Position numbers and translations under genes: made by a program. The notes beneath the pieces are model-generated. The model made no database searches and was not told the origin of the DNA. It saw only the letters and a program-made list of their open reading frames with translations. Below, in pieces: positions 6,561-15,048 of a DNA stretch of 38,180 bases (its first letter is position 1; every line of letters starts with the position of its first letter). Where the stretch lies: the NCBI GenBank assembly GCA_029549985.1, contig JAKPIB010000040.1, forward strand, positions 1 through 38,180, given 5' to 3'. The stretch comes from Bacillota bacterium (lineage in GTDB: Bacteria > Bacillota > Clostridia > Caldicoprobacterales > DTU083).

Positions 6561-9131
6561 TCTCCTGAAGAAGGGCATCTGCCTTAAGAGGGCATAAAGA
6601 GTCAACAGGGCAGATAGGGTCATTAGGACGATCACAGCGCCTGAGACTATAGCTCTTGCAGGCGACACAGGAACAAAGGCGGCTGCGATATACAGGTCTC
6701 CGTCAAGGGTCAGGATCAAGGTATCCCTTGCAGAGTCCAAACCGTCATCAGCCGGGCCGCCCGAAAGTAAGGTCCATCCCGCGAACCTGTAGCTAGGATA
6801 GGGGTGGGCGCTGACAGTTATAGGAACACCGGTGAAATACTCCCCGGTCCAGCTTGCTTCGTCAAGCACGCCGGGGGTATTTTTATTTATGTCAAGGGAA
6901 TTGACCCGTATATAACCGCCTTTGGGATCCTCGTTCACTGCCGTGACTGTCGCCGTTTCACCAAGGCCGAACATGCCGGCAAGGTGCTGTTTGAGGAATG
7001 CAGGCCGCTCTCTGGCAAAATCCCGCAGCACTTCTACATTATCAAGCCACCTGTCCCTGGACCTGCCAAGCAGGTTCCACCTATCAAGGTGCTCTTGTAT
7101 GACAGTGGCGATAAGGGCAGACTGCCTGTCTATCTCCGTCAGCACTACATCGGTCCTGAAGGTGGAGTTCAGATGGTCCATGAACCGGTTTACCAGCTCA
7201 GTCCTGAAGCTTTCATTTTCAAGCAGGCCCCGGATGATCATGCCGGGCCATTCCTCTCCGTTTTTCGGGTTGAACCGGGCGGTCGCCCATTCCAGGGCAT
7301 TGAAGCTGACGTCCCGGTCAAGGCCGAATCCAAGGTCCGTGTCAAACAGCATCCATCTCCACCGCCCGTCAAGATACGGCGATGTCCTGCTGTCCCCTTC
7401 TTCCCCCTTGTACCTCCAGAGCCTGATGTTGTTATGGGGCCAGTCGGTGTTGTTGCAGTAAACATTGGCGATGAAATAGTCGAGATAGTTGCCCGTGTCT
7501 ATCAGGCTCTCCAGATAGACATAATTTTCGGCGTCCGCCAAATCGTGGCTTCTGATGAAATCCATCATATCGAAATATGCCTGTTCATCCCCTGGCGAGC
7601 CCTCCGACAGGACGCCGTTGTCTTCCAGGATCACGACCCTGTTCGGGTCGGCATTGTAGTGGTTTTCAAGATAGAACCGGTCCTGTCTTTGCTGGATGAT
7701 GTGGATACCCCAGAATTCACCGTTTATAAAGACTACGGCCGGCCTGCCGCCCTGGGTGGCAATGTCCGTATGGGCAGTGAGCGCCTGCATAAGGCTGTCC
7801 CTAAGCATCGTATTTACCCAGTCGTTGCCGGAGTTCCTGAGCACAAGCCTTTTGAATTCGGTTATGGGAGCCCTGGTAGCGCTGGCTGTGAGCCCCTTGA
7901 ATATTTCATGGGCGAATGTGCTTTTTGGATCATATTGAGCGCCTGCATACAGCCTGAGGCTTTTTTGCGGGTAGGCGCTAGTCCTTCCGCCGTGTATGCG
8001 CAGCCCTGCGTTTTGTGAGATGACCTGCGCGCCTCCGGGTTCGAAAAACTCCACATAAACGGGCCGTTCCCAGTCATCCCCGTTCTGGTGATAGTTGGCA
8101 GGAGTATTCATCCCGATGATGGCCCTGGGGTTTTTGAGCCTCCAGCTTTCAAACACTGCTCCGGGCACATAGATACCCTTTTCCTTGTCAAAAAGGTTGT
8201 CAGGATCCGTAATCAGGGATATTACCGGCAGACTGTACCTTTTGTCAGCTTCGGGGGCTACAAAGTAGGTCCGGGTCGCTGTTTCCCCGGGGCCGGTGCC
8301 TGCCTTGAACACCCTGGCCCTGACTACCGTACCCTTGAAGGAGGGGGCGTCTGAAACAGGCCATGAGGGCAAGGATGTCTGTATATCCCTGTAGAGGTTT
8401 GGCTCACCCTCCCTGTCCCTTATCATGATCGGTCCCGTGTATAAAGGAGAGGACTCGTCAGGCTCGCTCCCGTCTAAAGTGTACCGGATCACAGCATCCT
8501 TTTCGGTAGTTGAGAGCTCAAGCAAAAACTCTTTAGCATAAAAGCCGCTGTCATGGGAGAATGAAGGCGGCTCCGGTACAGACTCACATACGATGCCGCC
8601 TGCGTTGCCGGTGCCCGGAGTGGATGAACTGAAATAGACAAGAGTCCGGGACCCGTCAGTTATACGGCCGTAGGAAACATTGGACCGCATCTCCGCAGGA
8701 TACAGCCTGTCCACTATCTTCCCGTTAGTGTCCGCCAGCACGACATCCTCGCCGAGGGTACTTAGCCTGAAGCTGGTATGAAGCTGTCCGCCCGGGCTCC
8801 TTCGGTCCTTTCCCGATGCAAAGACAAGCAGATGGCCCTTGCCCTCGATCAGCGTGCCCTCAGGGAACTGCCACTTGAGAATGTCCACGCTGTCCGACAG
8901 ATACCAGCCGGAAAGGTCGACAGGCTTGCTTCCGTCATTGTAAAGCTCTATCCAGTCATGATATTCCCCATCCTCATCTGCTGCGGCACTGTCGTTGGCC
9001 GCCATTATTTCATTGATCCGGATCAGCCCTAACGCAGACAGGCCCCGGGAATAATGATATTCAAGATACCCAAGGCCAAGGGCCAGGGATATCAACAAAA
9101 CTGCAAGGAGTATAACTATGACCTGCTTCAT
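6534..9131 (-). CDS. Membrane-anchored CotH kinase family protein with lamin-tail and chitobiase-like domains
   Basis: Reading from the ATG at 9131, which has a strong AGGAGG site, the protein has 865 residues. An upstream in-frame ATG at 9173 lies within the previous gene and lacks a site. Order of parts: N-terminal membrane helix (1-22), lamin-tail domain (about 37-150), chitobiase/hexosaminidase C-terminal-like beta domain (about 195-290), CotH kinase domain (about 300-710), a beta domain (735-820), and a C-terminal helix (824-850) with a basic tail. The CotH domain shows LRIHGGR, NDWVNTMLRDSL, NNIRLW and the catalytic-type DTDLGFG at 597-603. CotH of Bacillus phosphorylates spore coat protein CotB. 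Here the two membrane helices suggest an envelope substrate instead. The gene is last in the operon DUF4956-VTC-cotH. Confidence 0.93.
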   Translation of the reverse strand: MKQVIVILLAVLLISLALGLGYLEYHYSRGLSALGLIRINEIMAANDSAAADEDGEYHDWIELYNDGSKPVDLSGWYLSDSVDILKWQFPEGTLIEGKGHLLVFASGKDRRSPGGQLHTSFRLSTLGEDVVLADTNGKIVDRLYPAEMRSNVSYGRITDGSRTLVYFSSSTPGTGNAGGIVCESVPEPPSFSHDSGFYAKEFLLELSTTEKDAVIRYTLDGSEPDESSPLYTGPIMIRDREGEPNLYRDIQTSLPSWPVSDAPSFKGTVVRARVFKAGTGPGETATRTYFVAPEADKRYSLPVISLITDPDNLFDKEKGIYVPGAVFESWRLKNPRAIIGMNTPANYHQNGDDWERPVYVEFFEPGGAQVISQNAGLRIHGGRTSAYPQKSLRLYAGAQYDPKSTFAHEIFKGLTASATRAPITEFKRLVLRNSGNDWVNTMLRDSLMQALTAHTDIATQGGRPAVVFINGEFWGIHIIQQRQDRFYLENHYNADPNRVVILEDNGVLSEGSPGDEQAYFDMMDFIRSHDLADAENYVYLESLIDTGNYLDYFIANVYCNNTDWPHNNIRLWRYKGEEGDSRTSPYLDGRWRWMLFDTDLGFGLDRDVSFNALEWATARFNPKNGEEWPGMIIRGLLENESFRTELVNRFMDHLNSTFRTDVVLTEIDRQSALIATVIQEHLDRWNLLGRSRDRWLDNVEVLRDFARERPAFLKQHLAGMFGLGETATVTAVNEDPKGGYIRVNSLDINKNTPGVLDEASWTGEYFTGVPITVSAHPYPSYRFAGWTLLSGGPADDGLDSARDTLILTLDGDLYIAAAFVPVSPARAIVSGAVIVLMTLSALLTLYALLRQMPFFRRSIFRGYRG

Positions 9132-9165
9132 GGCACTCCTCCTAGTGCGGCGGGATATGCCCCTT

Positions 9166-9942
9166 CTATGCATTATGGGCTATATTGGCGCTGAGCTGGC
9201 TGTGGAAATCTGCCTGTGGCAGCCATAAGCCGGATGCCTTCACTTCATAGCCTGATGCTTCGATGCTCTGCGCATACTTGCTGTTTGATACGGCCTTAAG
9301 CCCCAGCTTCTTTACCAGGCGGTAAAGCCAGCCCGGCTCATCCTGGCCTGTCTTGATCTCGAACACTACCGTACCAGGGCTGTGCTCCTTGAAAAAGAGG
9401 CCCTCCTGGAACAGGCAGCGGCCCGCAGCGCTCCTGACGCCATGGTCCATGGTCAGCCTCAGGCCTGACCCGTCTATAGCTTCAAACCCCTGCCTGCGGT
9501 ATTCCACGATGGTTTTGGGGCGAAAAGCCTTTAGAAGCACCAGCCGCTCAAACTCTGTAAAAACCTCGCCTGACGCCCCGGCCCAATGCCAGGAATCCAT
9601 GAACTCCCTGTACTCGGCCAGGGTAACGAAGGTACTGTATTTTAACATGGCGTTACCGGACTTTGTCTTCAACTCAACGGACAGCCTTGCCGATTCATCT
9701 GGCTGATCCGTATATGTCCTGATCCTGAGCTTCACCCTGCCATAATCTCCGTCATCCTTTTCCCTGTATGCCAGGTACCCAAAGGTATCGAAATACAGGC
9801 TGCGGACAAAGTAGCCCTTTTCATGGCCTGACAGCCTGGTGTACCTGTCCTCCCGAACATAGGGCGTTATGGCATGGAGCACCTGGTAATACTGCTTTAT
9901 GTCCAGCTTGTATTTTAGCTCAAGCCGCGTTACTACTCTCAT
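9166..9942 (-). CDS. VTC domain polyphosphate polymerase-like protein
   Basis: This 258-residue protein is a stand-alone VTC domain of the triphosphate tunnel type. Charged strand motifs that line the tunnel are visible: TRLELKYKL, RSLYFDTFGYLAYREK, GRVKLRIRTY, SVELKTKSGN, TIVEYRRQGFEA and VVFEIKTG, then SNSKYAQSIEA. In yeast Vtc4 this fold makes polyphosphate from ATP. Bacterial versions are annotated as polyphosphate polymerases, but their product is mostly untested. There is no signal peptide, so it should act on the cytoplasmic side, probably with the membrane protein encoded nine bases upstream. The ATG at 9942 follows AGAGG. Confidence 0.92.
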   Translation of the reverse strand: MRVVTRLELKYKLDIKQYYQVLHAITPYVREDRYTRLSGHEKGYFVRSLYFDTFGYLAYREKDDGDYGRVKLRIRTYTDQPDESARLSVELKTKSGNAMLKYSTFVTLAEYREFMDSWHWAGASGEVFTEFERLVLLKAFRPKTIVEYRRQGFEAIDGSGLRLTMDHGVRSAAGRCLFQEGLFFKEHSPGTVVFEIKTGQDEPGWLYRLVKKLGLKAVSNSKYAQSIEASGYEVKASGLWLPQADFHSQLSANIAHNA

Positions 9943-9951
9943 GTCGAACCT

Positions 9952-10626
9952 CTACACCGGAAGGGCAAGCTGGGGTGCCAGGAGCGATACCTTTTTGACA
10001 CCGTCGAGCCTGTTTATATCCTCAACGAGTCCCTTTGCCAGGTCGGCCTTAGGCGCCTGCAGCTCGTACACGGTCTCCCACCTGTCCTCTTCTGCCTGAT
10101 GCGACCTTATCCGGGCATACACCTGGTATGACCTGAGCACGTTTTCGATCTCCGATGTCAGGCTGCTGCCCCGGCCTGATACTACCAGTACGAATTCACC
10201 CTGGAGGGGTATCCGGTACCTGAGCAGGAAGGCAACCATGACGACCAGCGATATGGCAAGGGTCGCAGCGATCGTTACCGTCCAGTTGTAGGTGCCACAG
10301 CCCAGACCAACCCCTATTGCCCAGAACAGGAATACCATGTCCCTGCTGTCCTTGATAGGGGTGCGGAACCTTATGATGGACAAGGAACCAACTAGCCCAA
10401 GGGAAAGCACAAGGTTGCCCTGGATGAAGAACATGACCATGGTGACGATGGGCGCGATCACCAGCATGGTGACCAATAAGGAAGGCTCATAGCTCATGCC
10501 CCTGTGGGTAGCCTTATATACGACTGCTATAAAGGCTGACAGCGCAACAGAGAACAAGATAGACACCAGAAGGTTCAATAGCTGCTGGCCGGGTACCATC
10601 AGGTATCCAATAATAACATCCCACAT
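9952..10626 (-). CDS. DUF4956 domain multi-pass membrane protein
   Basis: About 224 residues with four or so membrane helices in the first 135 residues (15-37, 48-68, 70-82 with 97-112, 114-135), followed by a soluble domain of about 85 residues. The family signature SIIRFRTPIKD lies at 83-93 between helices. The function is unknown, but the family is repeatedly found beside VTC and CotH genes. A cytoplasmic C-terminal domain could regulate or dock the VTC protein; this is inference. The ATG at 10626 is chosen for its GGAGG site; an ATG ten codons earlier has none. It is first in the three-gene operon. Confidence 0.88.
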   Translation of the reverse strand: MWDVIIGYLMVPGQQLLNLLVSILFSVALSAFIAVVYKATHRGMSYEPSLLVTMLVIAPIVTMVMFFIQGNLVLSLGLVGSLSIIRFRTPIKDSRDMVFLFWAIGVGLGCGTYNWTVTIAATLAISLVVMVAFLLRYRIPLQGEFVLVVSGRGSSLTSEIENVLRSYQVYARIRSHQAEEDRWETVYELQAPKADLAKGLVEDINRLDGVKKVSLLAPQLALPV

Positions 10627-10679
10627 ATCCAATCCTCCATTATATTGTTTATGCAATGCTCATCCGGCGCTTGCTCAGC

Positions 10680-10713
10680 AAAAAAATGCGGTTGGGAAAA
10701 CAATCCCAACCGC
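10680..10713 (-). terminator. Rho-independent terminator after the SpoIID-domain gene
   Basis: A perfect 10-base stem (GCGGTTGGGA with TCCCAACCGC, 10688-10697 and 10704-10713) with a 6-base loop is followed on the minus strand by ATTTTTTT. It separates the SpoIID-domain gene from the DUF4956 operon. Confidence 0.88.
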
Positions 10714-10775
10714 TTATTTGCATCGAAGTCCGAACCTGGGGCTGCTTGAACCGCTAAGCGGTATCATGCCGTCTT

Positions 10776-13682
10776 CTATTGCAGTTTGATATAGTCCGAA
10801 TGTACATAGCCGGTAGTGCTGCCATATTTGATTTTGTACCACTTGCCGCTGACTCCCGTGATCGTCACTGTCTTATTGCGCTGGAGCTGGCCCACTCTGC
10901 TGTAATCGGTGCCTGGGCCGGAGCGGACATTCAGCACACTGGCGGTCACTATACCGGTAAGCTGGTCAGACCCCTGGTCTCCCCTGCTTGTACCAGACTG
11001 GGTTACGGTGAGATATTGGGCCGATACATAACGCTCCTGCCCGTTATACAATACCTTGTACCAGTCGCCGCTCTTGCCGGTTATGGTCAGCTTGGTCCCC
11101 TTCTGCACCAGGCCTACGCTTGCATAATTGGTGCCCGGGCCCGTGCGCACATTGAGGGGGCCTGCGTTGACCGTACCCGTCTGTGTCGTCTGGGGCGCAT
11201 CTTCCTTTGGAGCCTGGGATACGGTGAGGTACTGGGCTGATACATAGCGCTCTTTCCCGTTGTACAGGACCTTGTACCAGTCACCGCTCTTGCCGGTTAT
11301 GGTCAGCTTGGTCCCCTTCTGGACCAGGCCGACGCTGCTGTAGCTGGTGCCTGGACCCGTGCGGACATTGAGGGGGCCTGCATTGACCGTACCTGTCGAT
11401 AGAGTTACGTCTAACAGTTTTACATAATCGGAGTGAACATAATTTACCTTGCCGTTGTATTCTATAGAGTACCAGTCACCGGTCTTGCCAAGTATGATAA
11501 GCCTTGTGTCCTTTTCGACCATGCCGACCGAGTGGTTCTTCGTGCTGGGACCGCTGCGGACATTCAGCTTGCTTGCCGTTACATAGCCCAGCTTCCTTGT
11601 ATCCGTATTCGGCGGGGGAGCAGGATCTACAGGCGGCGGGCTCGGGGGATCCGGGACCGGCGCAGGTGCCGGATCCGGCTTGGGCGAGACTGCCGGTGTG
11701 ATGTAGTCCTTGTGTACATACCCTGTGGTATTGTTCGTCTTTATCTTGTACCAGGTGCCCGATTCGCCCGTGATCTGTACCACAGCGCCTCTTTTGAGCT
11801 GCAATATTACAGCATACTCTGTGCCGGGGCCCTTGCGGACATTAAGGACACTCGCGTTGACCGTGCCCGAGCTTGGCAGAGGCGTAGGTGTCGGCTTGGG
11901 TGTAGGTGTTGGTGTTGGCTTAGGCGTCGGCGATGGTGTCGGCTTGGGCGTAGGTGACGGAGTAGGCGTAGGTTTAGCCGTAGGCGTAGGAGTAGGCGCC
12001 GATGTAGGCTTGGCTGTCGGCGACTGAGTTGGCGCCTGGGTCGGCTGTACCGTTGGCTCCGCCGTTGGGGCTGCGGTGGGTGAAGCTGTAGGAGATGCAG
12101 TCTCCGTGGGTTCAGGATCTACCGTCGGCTCTCCAGATGCATCAGGTGAGGGTGAAGCGGACGGGTCCTGGCTCGCTTCAGGCGAAGCTGAAGGTGTCGG
12201 GTCGCTTCCCTGGTCCGGATCTTCCGGCGGGGTCCCGTACAACAGCGTCAACTGGGTAGTCGGATAATAGAATTCCAGGATCTCAGTGTAATTGAAGCCT
12301 TCCCTTGCCATCTGCTGGGCGCCGTACTGGCTCATGCCTACTCCATGGCCCCAGCCTCCTCCGTTGAGCACATAGGCATCGCCTCTGTCTTCAAGGGAGA
12401 CAAGGAGGCTGTACAGGTTCAGCACGCTTCTGGCGTTGTTTTTATTAAAGTTTATGGTTTCTTCGATGGTATCATATGTGCTGATAACATTCAGCTCGGT
12501 GCCCTTTGGCACAAGCCCGATGCTCTCATACTGTGTGCCCGGGCCCTTCCTGATATTGAGCTGCTCGGTCTTGACTGTCCCGAGGATGCCCCCATCGGGC
12601 ATCTTCACGCTGGGGTTCAGGGTGACAAGCCAGCTGGCTACATAGTATTCGCCGCCCTGGTAACTGATCTTGTACCACTGCGAAGTCAGGTGCCTTGCAT
12701 TGACTTCTACGGTGATGTAGCCCTTGTCTATCCTGCCGCTCTCGTTCGGGGGCTCGAAGAATAGCTTCTTTATGCTTAGGATGATGATATCCGAATCTTC
12801 GGTGCTATAGCCCTTCGAGCTCAGCGATGATTTCATGCGCTGTCTCAGCCGGTTCTGAAGGTTACTGTCCACAGGGGATTTGTAGTATGTAACCGTCCAT
12901 CTTGCCCTGGTATTGGAAGTATTCCTTACATCGTAGGGATCGTCTTTTACCACGGAATAGGGCAGGTCTTCGACGAATATGTTCTTGGAGGCCTCGGTCT
13001 TGCCGCCGTTGCTGGCGGAGTAGAAAGTACCGACAAACTTGCCCTTGTACATCAGGACCTGGCCCCTGGTCTCGTCAACTGCCCTGATGCATTTGTCATA
13101 TATGGGGTCATAGCCTTCATAGACCTGGCTGTCCTGGGTGTCATACACATCATAGTATGAGCTTGAACGCCTGGCCCTGGCGGCATAGGTCCTGGCTGCG
13201 ACCGCTTGGGCTTTCAGGGCTTCCAGCGGCCAGCTGTTGGACATCTCGAACGGCAACACCCCATACAGGTAGGTCTCCATGTCTATATGGTTCACCAGTC
13301 TGATGCCGCCGTTTGCGGTCCTGACCTCCATATCCCCTCTGTAGTTTTTCCAGCCGTAGGACTTGTTGTAGATCCTCAGGTGGCCGTCCTCCCGCTTGAA
13401 CATGAAGGGGCTGGACAAAGTATATGTGCTGCTGCCGTTTTTAAGCTGCAGCTTCCCGCTGGCAAGGGCTATCGTATACTTGATGCCGCTTTCCAGCTTG
13501 ATGTCCGGATAGCCTTCAATGGTGTAGCTGCCGTTAACATATAGATCTATAGAAGTGGGGGCCCCCATCGATGTCAACGCAACGCGGATCATGCTGTAAT
13601 CTATGCTTGCGTAAGCAGGTTTTACCCACACAAAGTTGAAAGCTACCAGCAGGCTCAATAAAACCGCTAAAAATCTCCGCAT
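10776..13682 (-). CDS. Secreted SpoIID/LytB-domain protein with six SH3b repeats and a Pro/Thr linker
   Basis: This 968-residue protein has a signal peptide (1-25, cleavage after AYA). The SpoIID domain spans about 115-480, with [20 protein letters not shown] holding the likely catalytic E146 and [16 protein letters not shown] at 440-454. SpoIID is a lytic transglycosylase of the engulfment machinery; homologues of this kind also act in vegetative walls. One SH3b unit (367-405) lies inside the SpoIID domain. A Pro/Thr/Ser linker (about 490-605) leads to five SH3b repeats (606-662, 699-756, 763-820, 836-893, 910-967) that should bind the wall. The size, absence of a membrane anchor and SH3 array set it apart from true SpoIID. 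The ATG at 13682 follows AAAGGCGGTGG. It is probably a single-gene unit. Confidence 0.92.
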   Translation of the reverse strand: MRRFLAVLLSLLVAFNFVWVKPAYASIDYSMIRVALTSMGAPTSIDLYVNGSYTIEGYPDIKLESGIKYTIALASGKLQLKNGSSTYTLSSPFMFKREDGHLRIYNKSYGWKNYRGDMEVRTANGGIRLVNHIDMETYLYGVLPFEMSNSWPLEALKAQAVAARTYAARARRSSSYYDVYDTQDSQVYEGYDPIYDKCIRAVDETRGQVLMYKGKFVGTFYSASNGGKTEASKNIFVEDLPYSVVKDDPYDVRNTSNTRARWTVTYYKSPVDSNLQNRLRQRMKSSLSSKGYSTEDSDIIILSIKKLFFEPPNESGRIDKGYITVEVNARHLTSQWYKISYQGGEYYVASWLVTLNPSVKMPDGGILGTVKTEQLNIRKGPGTQYESIGLVPKGTELNVISTYDTIEETINFNKNNARSVLNLYSLLVSLEDRGDAYVLNGGGWGHGVGMSQYGAQQMAREGFNYTEILEFYYPTTQLTLLYGTPPEDPDQGSDPTPSASPEASQDPSASPSPDASGEPTVDPEPTETASPTASPTAAPTAEPTVQPTQAPTQSPTAKPTSAPTPTPTAKPTPTPSPTPKPTPSPTPKPTPTPTPKPTPTPLPSSGTVNASVLNVRKGPGTEYAVILQLKRGAVVQITGESGTWYKIKTNNTTGYVHKDYITPAVSPKPDPAPAPVPDPPSPPPVDPAPPPNTDTRKLGYVTASKLNVRSGPSTKNHSVGMVEKDTRLIILGKTGDWYSIEYNGKVNYVHSDYVKLLDVTLSTGTVNAGPLNVRTGPGTSYSSVGLVQKGTKLTITGKSGDWYKVLYNGKERYVSAQYLTVSQAPKEDAPQTTQTGTVNAGPLNVRTGPGTNYASVGLVQKGTKLTITGKSGDWYKVLYNGQERYVSAQYLTVTQSGTSRGDQGSDQLTGIVTASVLNVRSGPGTDYSRVGQLQRNKTVTITGVSGKWYKIKYGSTTGYVHSDYIKLQ
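11004..11396 (-). repeat. Nearly identical tandem SH3b repeat units 3 and 4
   Basis: Units at 11223-11396 and 11004-11177 encode 58-residue SH3b domains that differ at only three residues, and the DNA is also highly alike. This points to a recent internal duplication and makes the locus prone to repeat-number change and to assembly collapse. Units 1, 2 and 5 are much more diverged. Confidence 0.85.
11874..12191 (-). repeat. Low-complexity Pro-Thr/Pro-Ser repeat tract
   Basis: The stretch encodes about 100 residues built from [10 protein letters not shown] and PTAxPT units, a typical cell-wall spacer. On the plus strand it reads as GGCGTAGGTGTC-like repeats. It is a linker within the SpoIID-domain gene and not a separate gene or CRISPR. 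Confidence 0.85.
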
Positions 13683-13808
13683 ACTACCACCGCCTTTTGA
13701 AGTTTTATGGGGGCACTTTCTGATAAACAGGAATACACACCCTAAATACTACTTATTCGACGTATTCCGCTTTTATCCTGCCTGGAGCTCGATATTTTTG
13801 CCCAAAAT

Positions 13809-13836
13809 AAAAAAGACCTGATAAAATCAGATCCTT
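13809..13836 (-). terminator. Rho-independent terminator after the ferredoxin gene
   Basis: On the minus strand a 10-base stem with two G-U pairs (13827-13836 with 13812-13821) and a 5-base loop runs into six T residues. It closes the ferredoxin unit. The rest of the 195-base gap before the SpoIID-domain gene shows no clear promoter. Confidence 0.75.
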
Positions 13837-13877
13837 CTTATGTAGATATTTATACTTATGTCACATCTTTTGCCGGC

Positions 13878-14048
13878 TTATTGTTCCTGCTTCGGAGCTC
13901 CCACAGGGCATACATCAGCACAAGCGCCGCAATCGATGCAAAGGTCCTCGTCAATCACATAGATATCGCCTTCGGAAATAGCCTCGACCGGGCACTCCTG
14001 CATGCAAGCGCCACAAGCTATGCATTCTTCACTGATATAGTGTGCCAT
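13878..14048 (-). CDS. Clostridial-type 2[4Fe-4S] ferredoxin
   Basis: A 56-residue protein with two classic cluster motifs, CIACGACMQECP and CIDCGACADVCP. Each has C-x2-C-x2-C-x3-CP, so it binds two [4Fe-4S] clusters and carries electrons in the cytoplasm of anaerobes. The start at 14048 (MAHYIS) matches the usual family start. An ATG two codons upstream is also possible, since both share the GGGGGGTGA site. It has its own promoter-like element and terminator. It follows ricT, itself an Fe-S protein, but a functional link is not shown. Confidence 0.9.
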   Translation of the reverse strand: MAHYISEECIACGACMQECPVEAISEGDIYVIDEDLCIDCGACADVCPVGAPKQEQ

Positions 14049-14087
14049 CTTCATGTCACCCCCCACAACCCCTATTGAATCTATAAC

Positions 14088-14096
14088 ATTGTATCA
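14088..14096 (-). promoter_or_regulatory. Extended -10 promoter of the ferredoxin gene
   Basis: The minus strand reads TGATACAAT, a near-consensus -10 with the extended TG. The -35 region is poor. Transcription would start about 40 bases before the ferredoxin start codon. Confidence 0.45.
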
Positions 14097-14160
14097 CTTA
14101 TTGTCATAAAAAGAAAGCACTTTTTTGCGCAGATTCCTATGCAAGGAAACAGAGGGGATC

Positions 14161-15048
14161 TCATTCCTCCAGCAGGGATATTATCTCAGGGTCGTCAGGC
14201 AATACCTCTTCTTCGTCGCCGTGGCTGCCGGCGCTGTCTTCAAGGAGCTGGATCCTGTTCAGCGGATATTCCTTTATCTCGACAACATCATCCTCCAGCA
14301 GGAGCTTGACCCTGACGAGCTGTTTCAGCTTGTTCACGTCCAGTACGGTCGCCCTGCCGTCAGGCGTCATGACTTCCCTTCCTATCTTGGGCAGGAGCTT
14401 GTCTATCTCCTCATAATAATCCTGCTCGTACTTCAGGCAGCACATCAGCCGGCCGCACAGGCCCGAGATCTTTGCGGGGTTGAGCGACAGGCATTGCTCC
14501 TTGGCCATTTTTATCGAGACAGGATGGAAATCATCAAGGAAAGTGCTGCAGCATAGGGTCAGGCCGCAGGGCCCCAGCCCGCCGAGCAGCTTGGCCTCGT
14601 CCCTGACGCCGATCTGCCGAAGCTCGATCCTCGTCTTGAATATGGCCGCCAGGTCCTTGACCAGCTCTCTGAAATCTATCCTGCCCTCCGCCGTGAAATA
14701 GAATATTATTTTGCTGGAGTCGAAGGTCAGCTCCACATCGATCAGGTTCATGGGCAGATTGTGTTCGGCTATCTTCTGCTCGCAGATCCTGAAGGAATCC
14801 TGCTCCCTGGCCTTGTTCTCCTCATATTTGCGCCTGTCCTCCTCAGTGGCCTTGCGTATGACGCTCTTGAGGGGAGAGACTATTTCGTCAGGCGAAACCA
14901 GGCGGGGCTCAACCACCACCTCGCCGTATTCTATGCCGCGGGCAGTCTCTACTACGACATGGTCATTCAGCTTCAGCTCTATATCCTCAGGGTCAAAATA
15001 ATATATCTTGCCTGCCTTCTTAAAACGCACACCTACCACAAGCTGCAT
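14161..15048 (-). CDS. ricT: PSP1-domain Fe-S protein RicT (YaaT)
   Basis: This 295-residue protein has the PSP1/YaaT fold with the two conserved cysteine groups GLGPCGLTLCCSTF and GLCGRLMCCLKYEQ. In B. subtilis RicT joins RicA and RicF in an Fe-S complex that helps RNase Y process RNA and speeds Spo0A phosphorylation, affecting sporulation and competence. No ricA or ricF is in the window. The ATG at 15048 shares one base with the holB stop and has AAGGGG seven bases upstream. A TTG just before it is less likely. The C-terminal 30 residues are acidic and variable. Confidence 0.94.
   Translation of the reverse strand: MQLVVGVRFKKAGKIYYFDPEDIELKLNDHVVVETARGIEYGEVVVEPRLVSPDEIVSPLKSVIRKATEEDRRKYEENKAREQDSFRICEQKIAEHNLPMNLIDVELTFDSSKIIFYFTAEGRIDFRELVKDLAAIFKTRIELRQIGVRDEAKLLGGLGPCGLTLCCSTFLDDFHPVSIKMAKEQCLSLNPAKISGLCGRLMCCLKYEQDYYEEIDKLLPKIGREVMTPDGRATVLDVNKLKQLVRVKLLLEDDVVEIKEYPLNRIQLLEDSAGSHGDEEEVLPDDPEIISLLEE

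Noticed and set aside
6804-8018. 404-codon open frame on the plus strand
   Set aside because: It is wholly antisense to the CotH-domain gene, whose domains and motifs are clear. Its sequence has no family features and no ribosome site. Codon bias in the real gene keeps this frame open.
11710-12267. Gly-Val repeat protein or CRISPR-like array on the plus strand
   Set aside because: The repeats are the complement of the Pro/Thr linker codons in the SpoIID-domain gene. Unit length is short and uneven, with no spacers.
10776-13682. True sporulation SpoIID
   Set aside because: SpoIID is about 340 residues with a membrane anchor and no SH3 repeats. This protein is secreted, nearly three times longer, and not beside spoIIQ or spoIIID-type genes.
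14097-14160. Terminator between ricT and the ferredoxin gene
   Set aside because: Only a 4-5 base stem with A/T-rich flanks could be built here, too weak to call.
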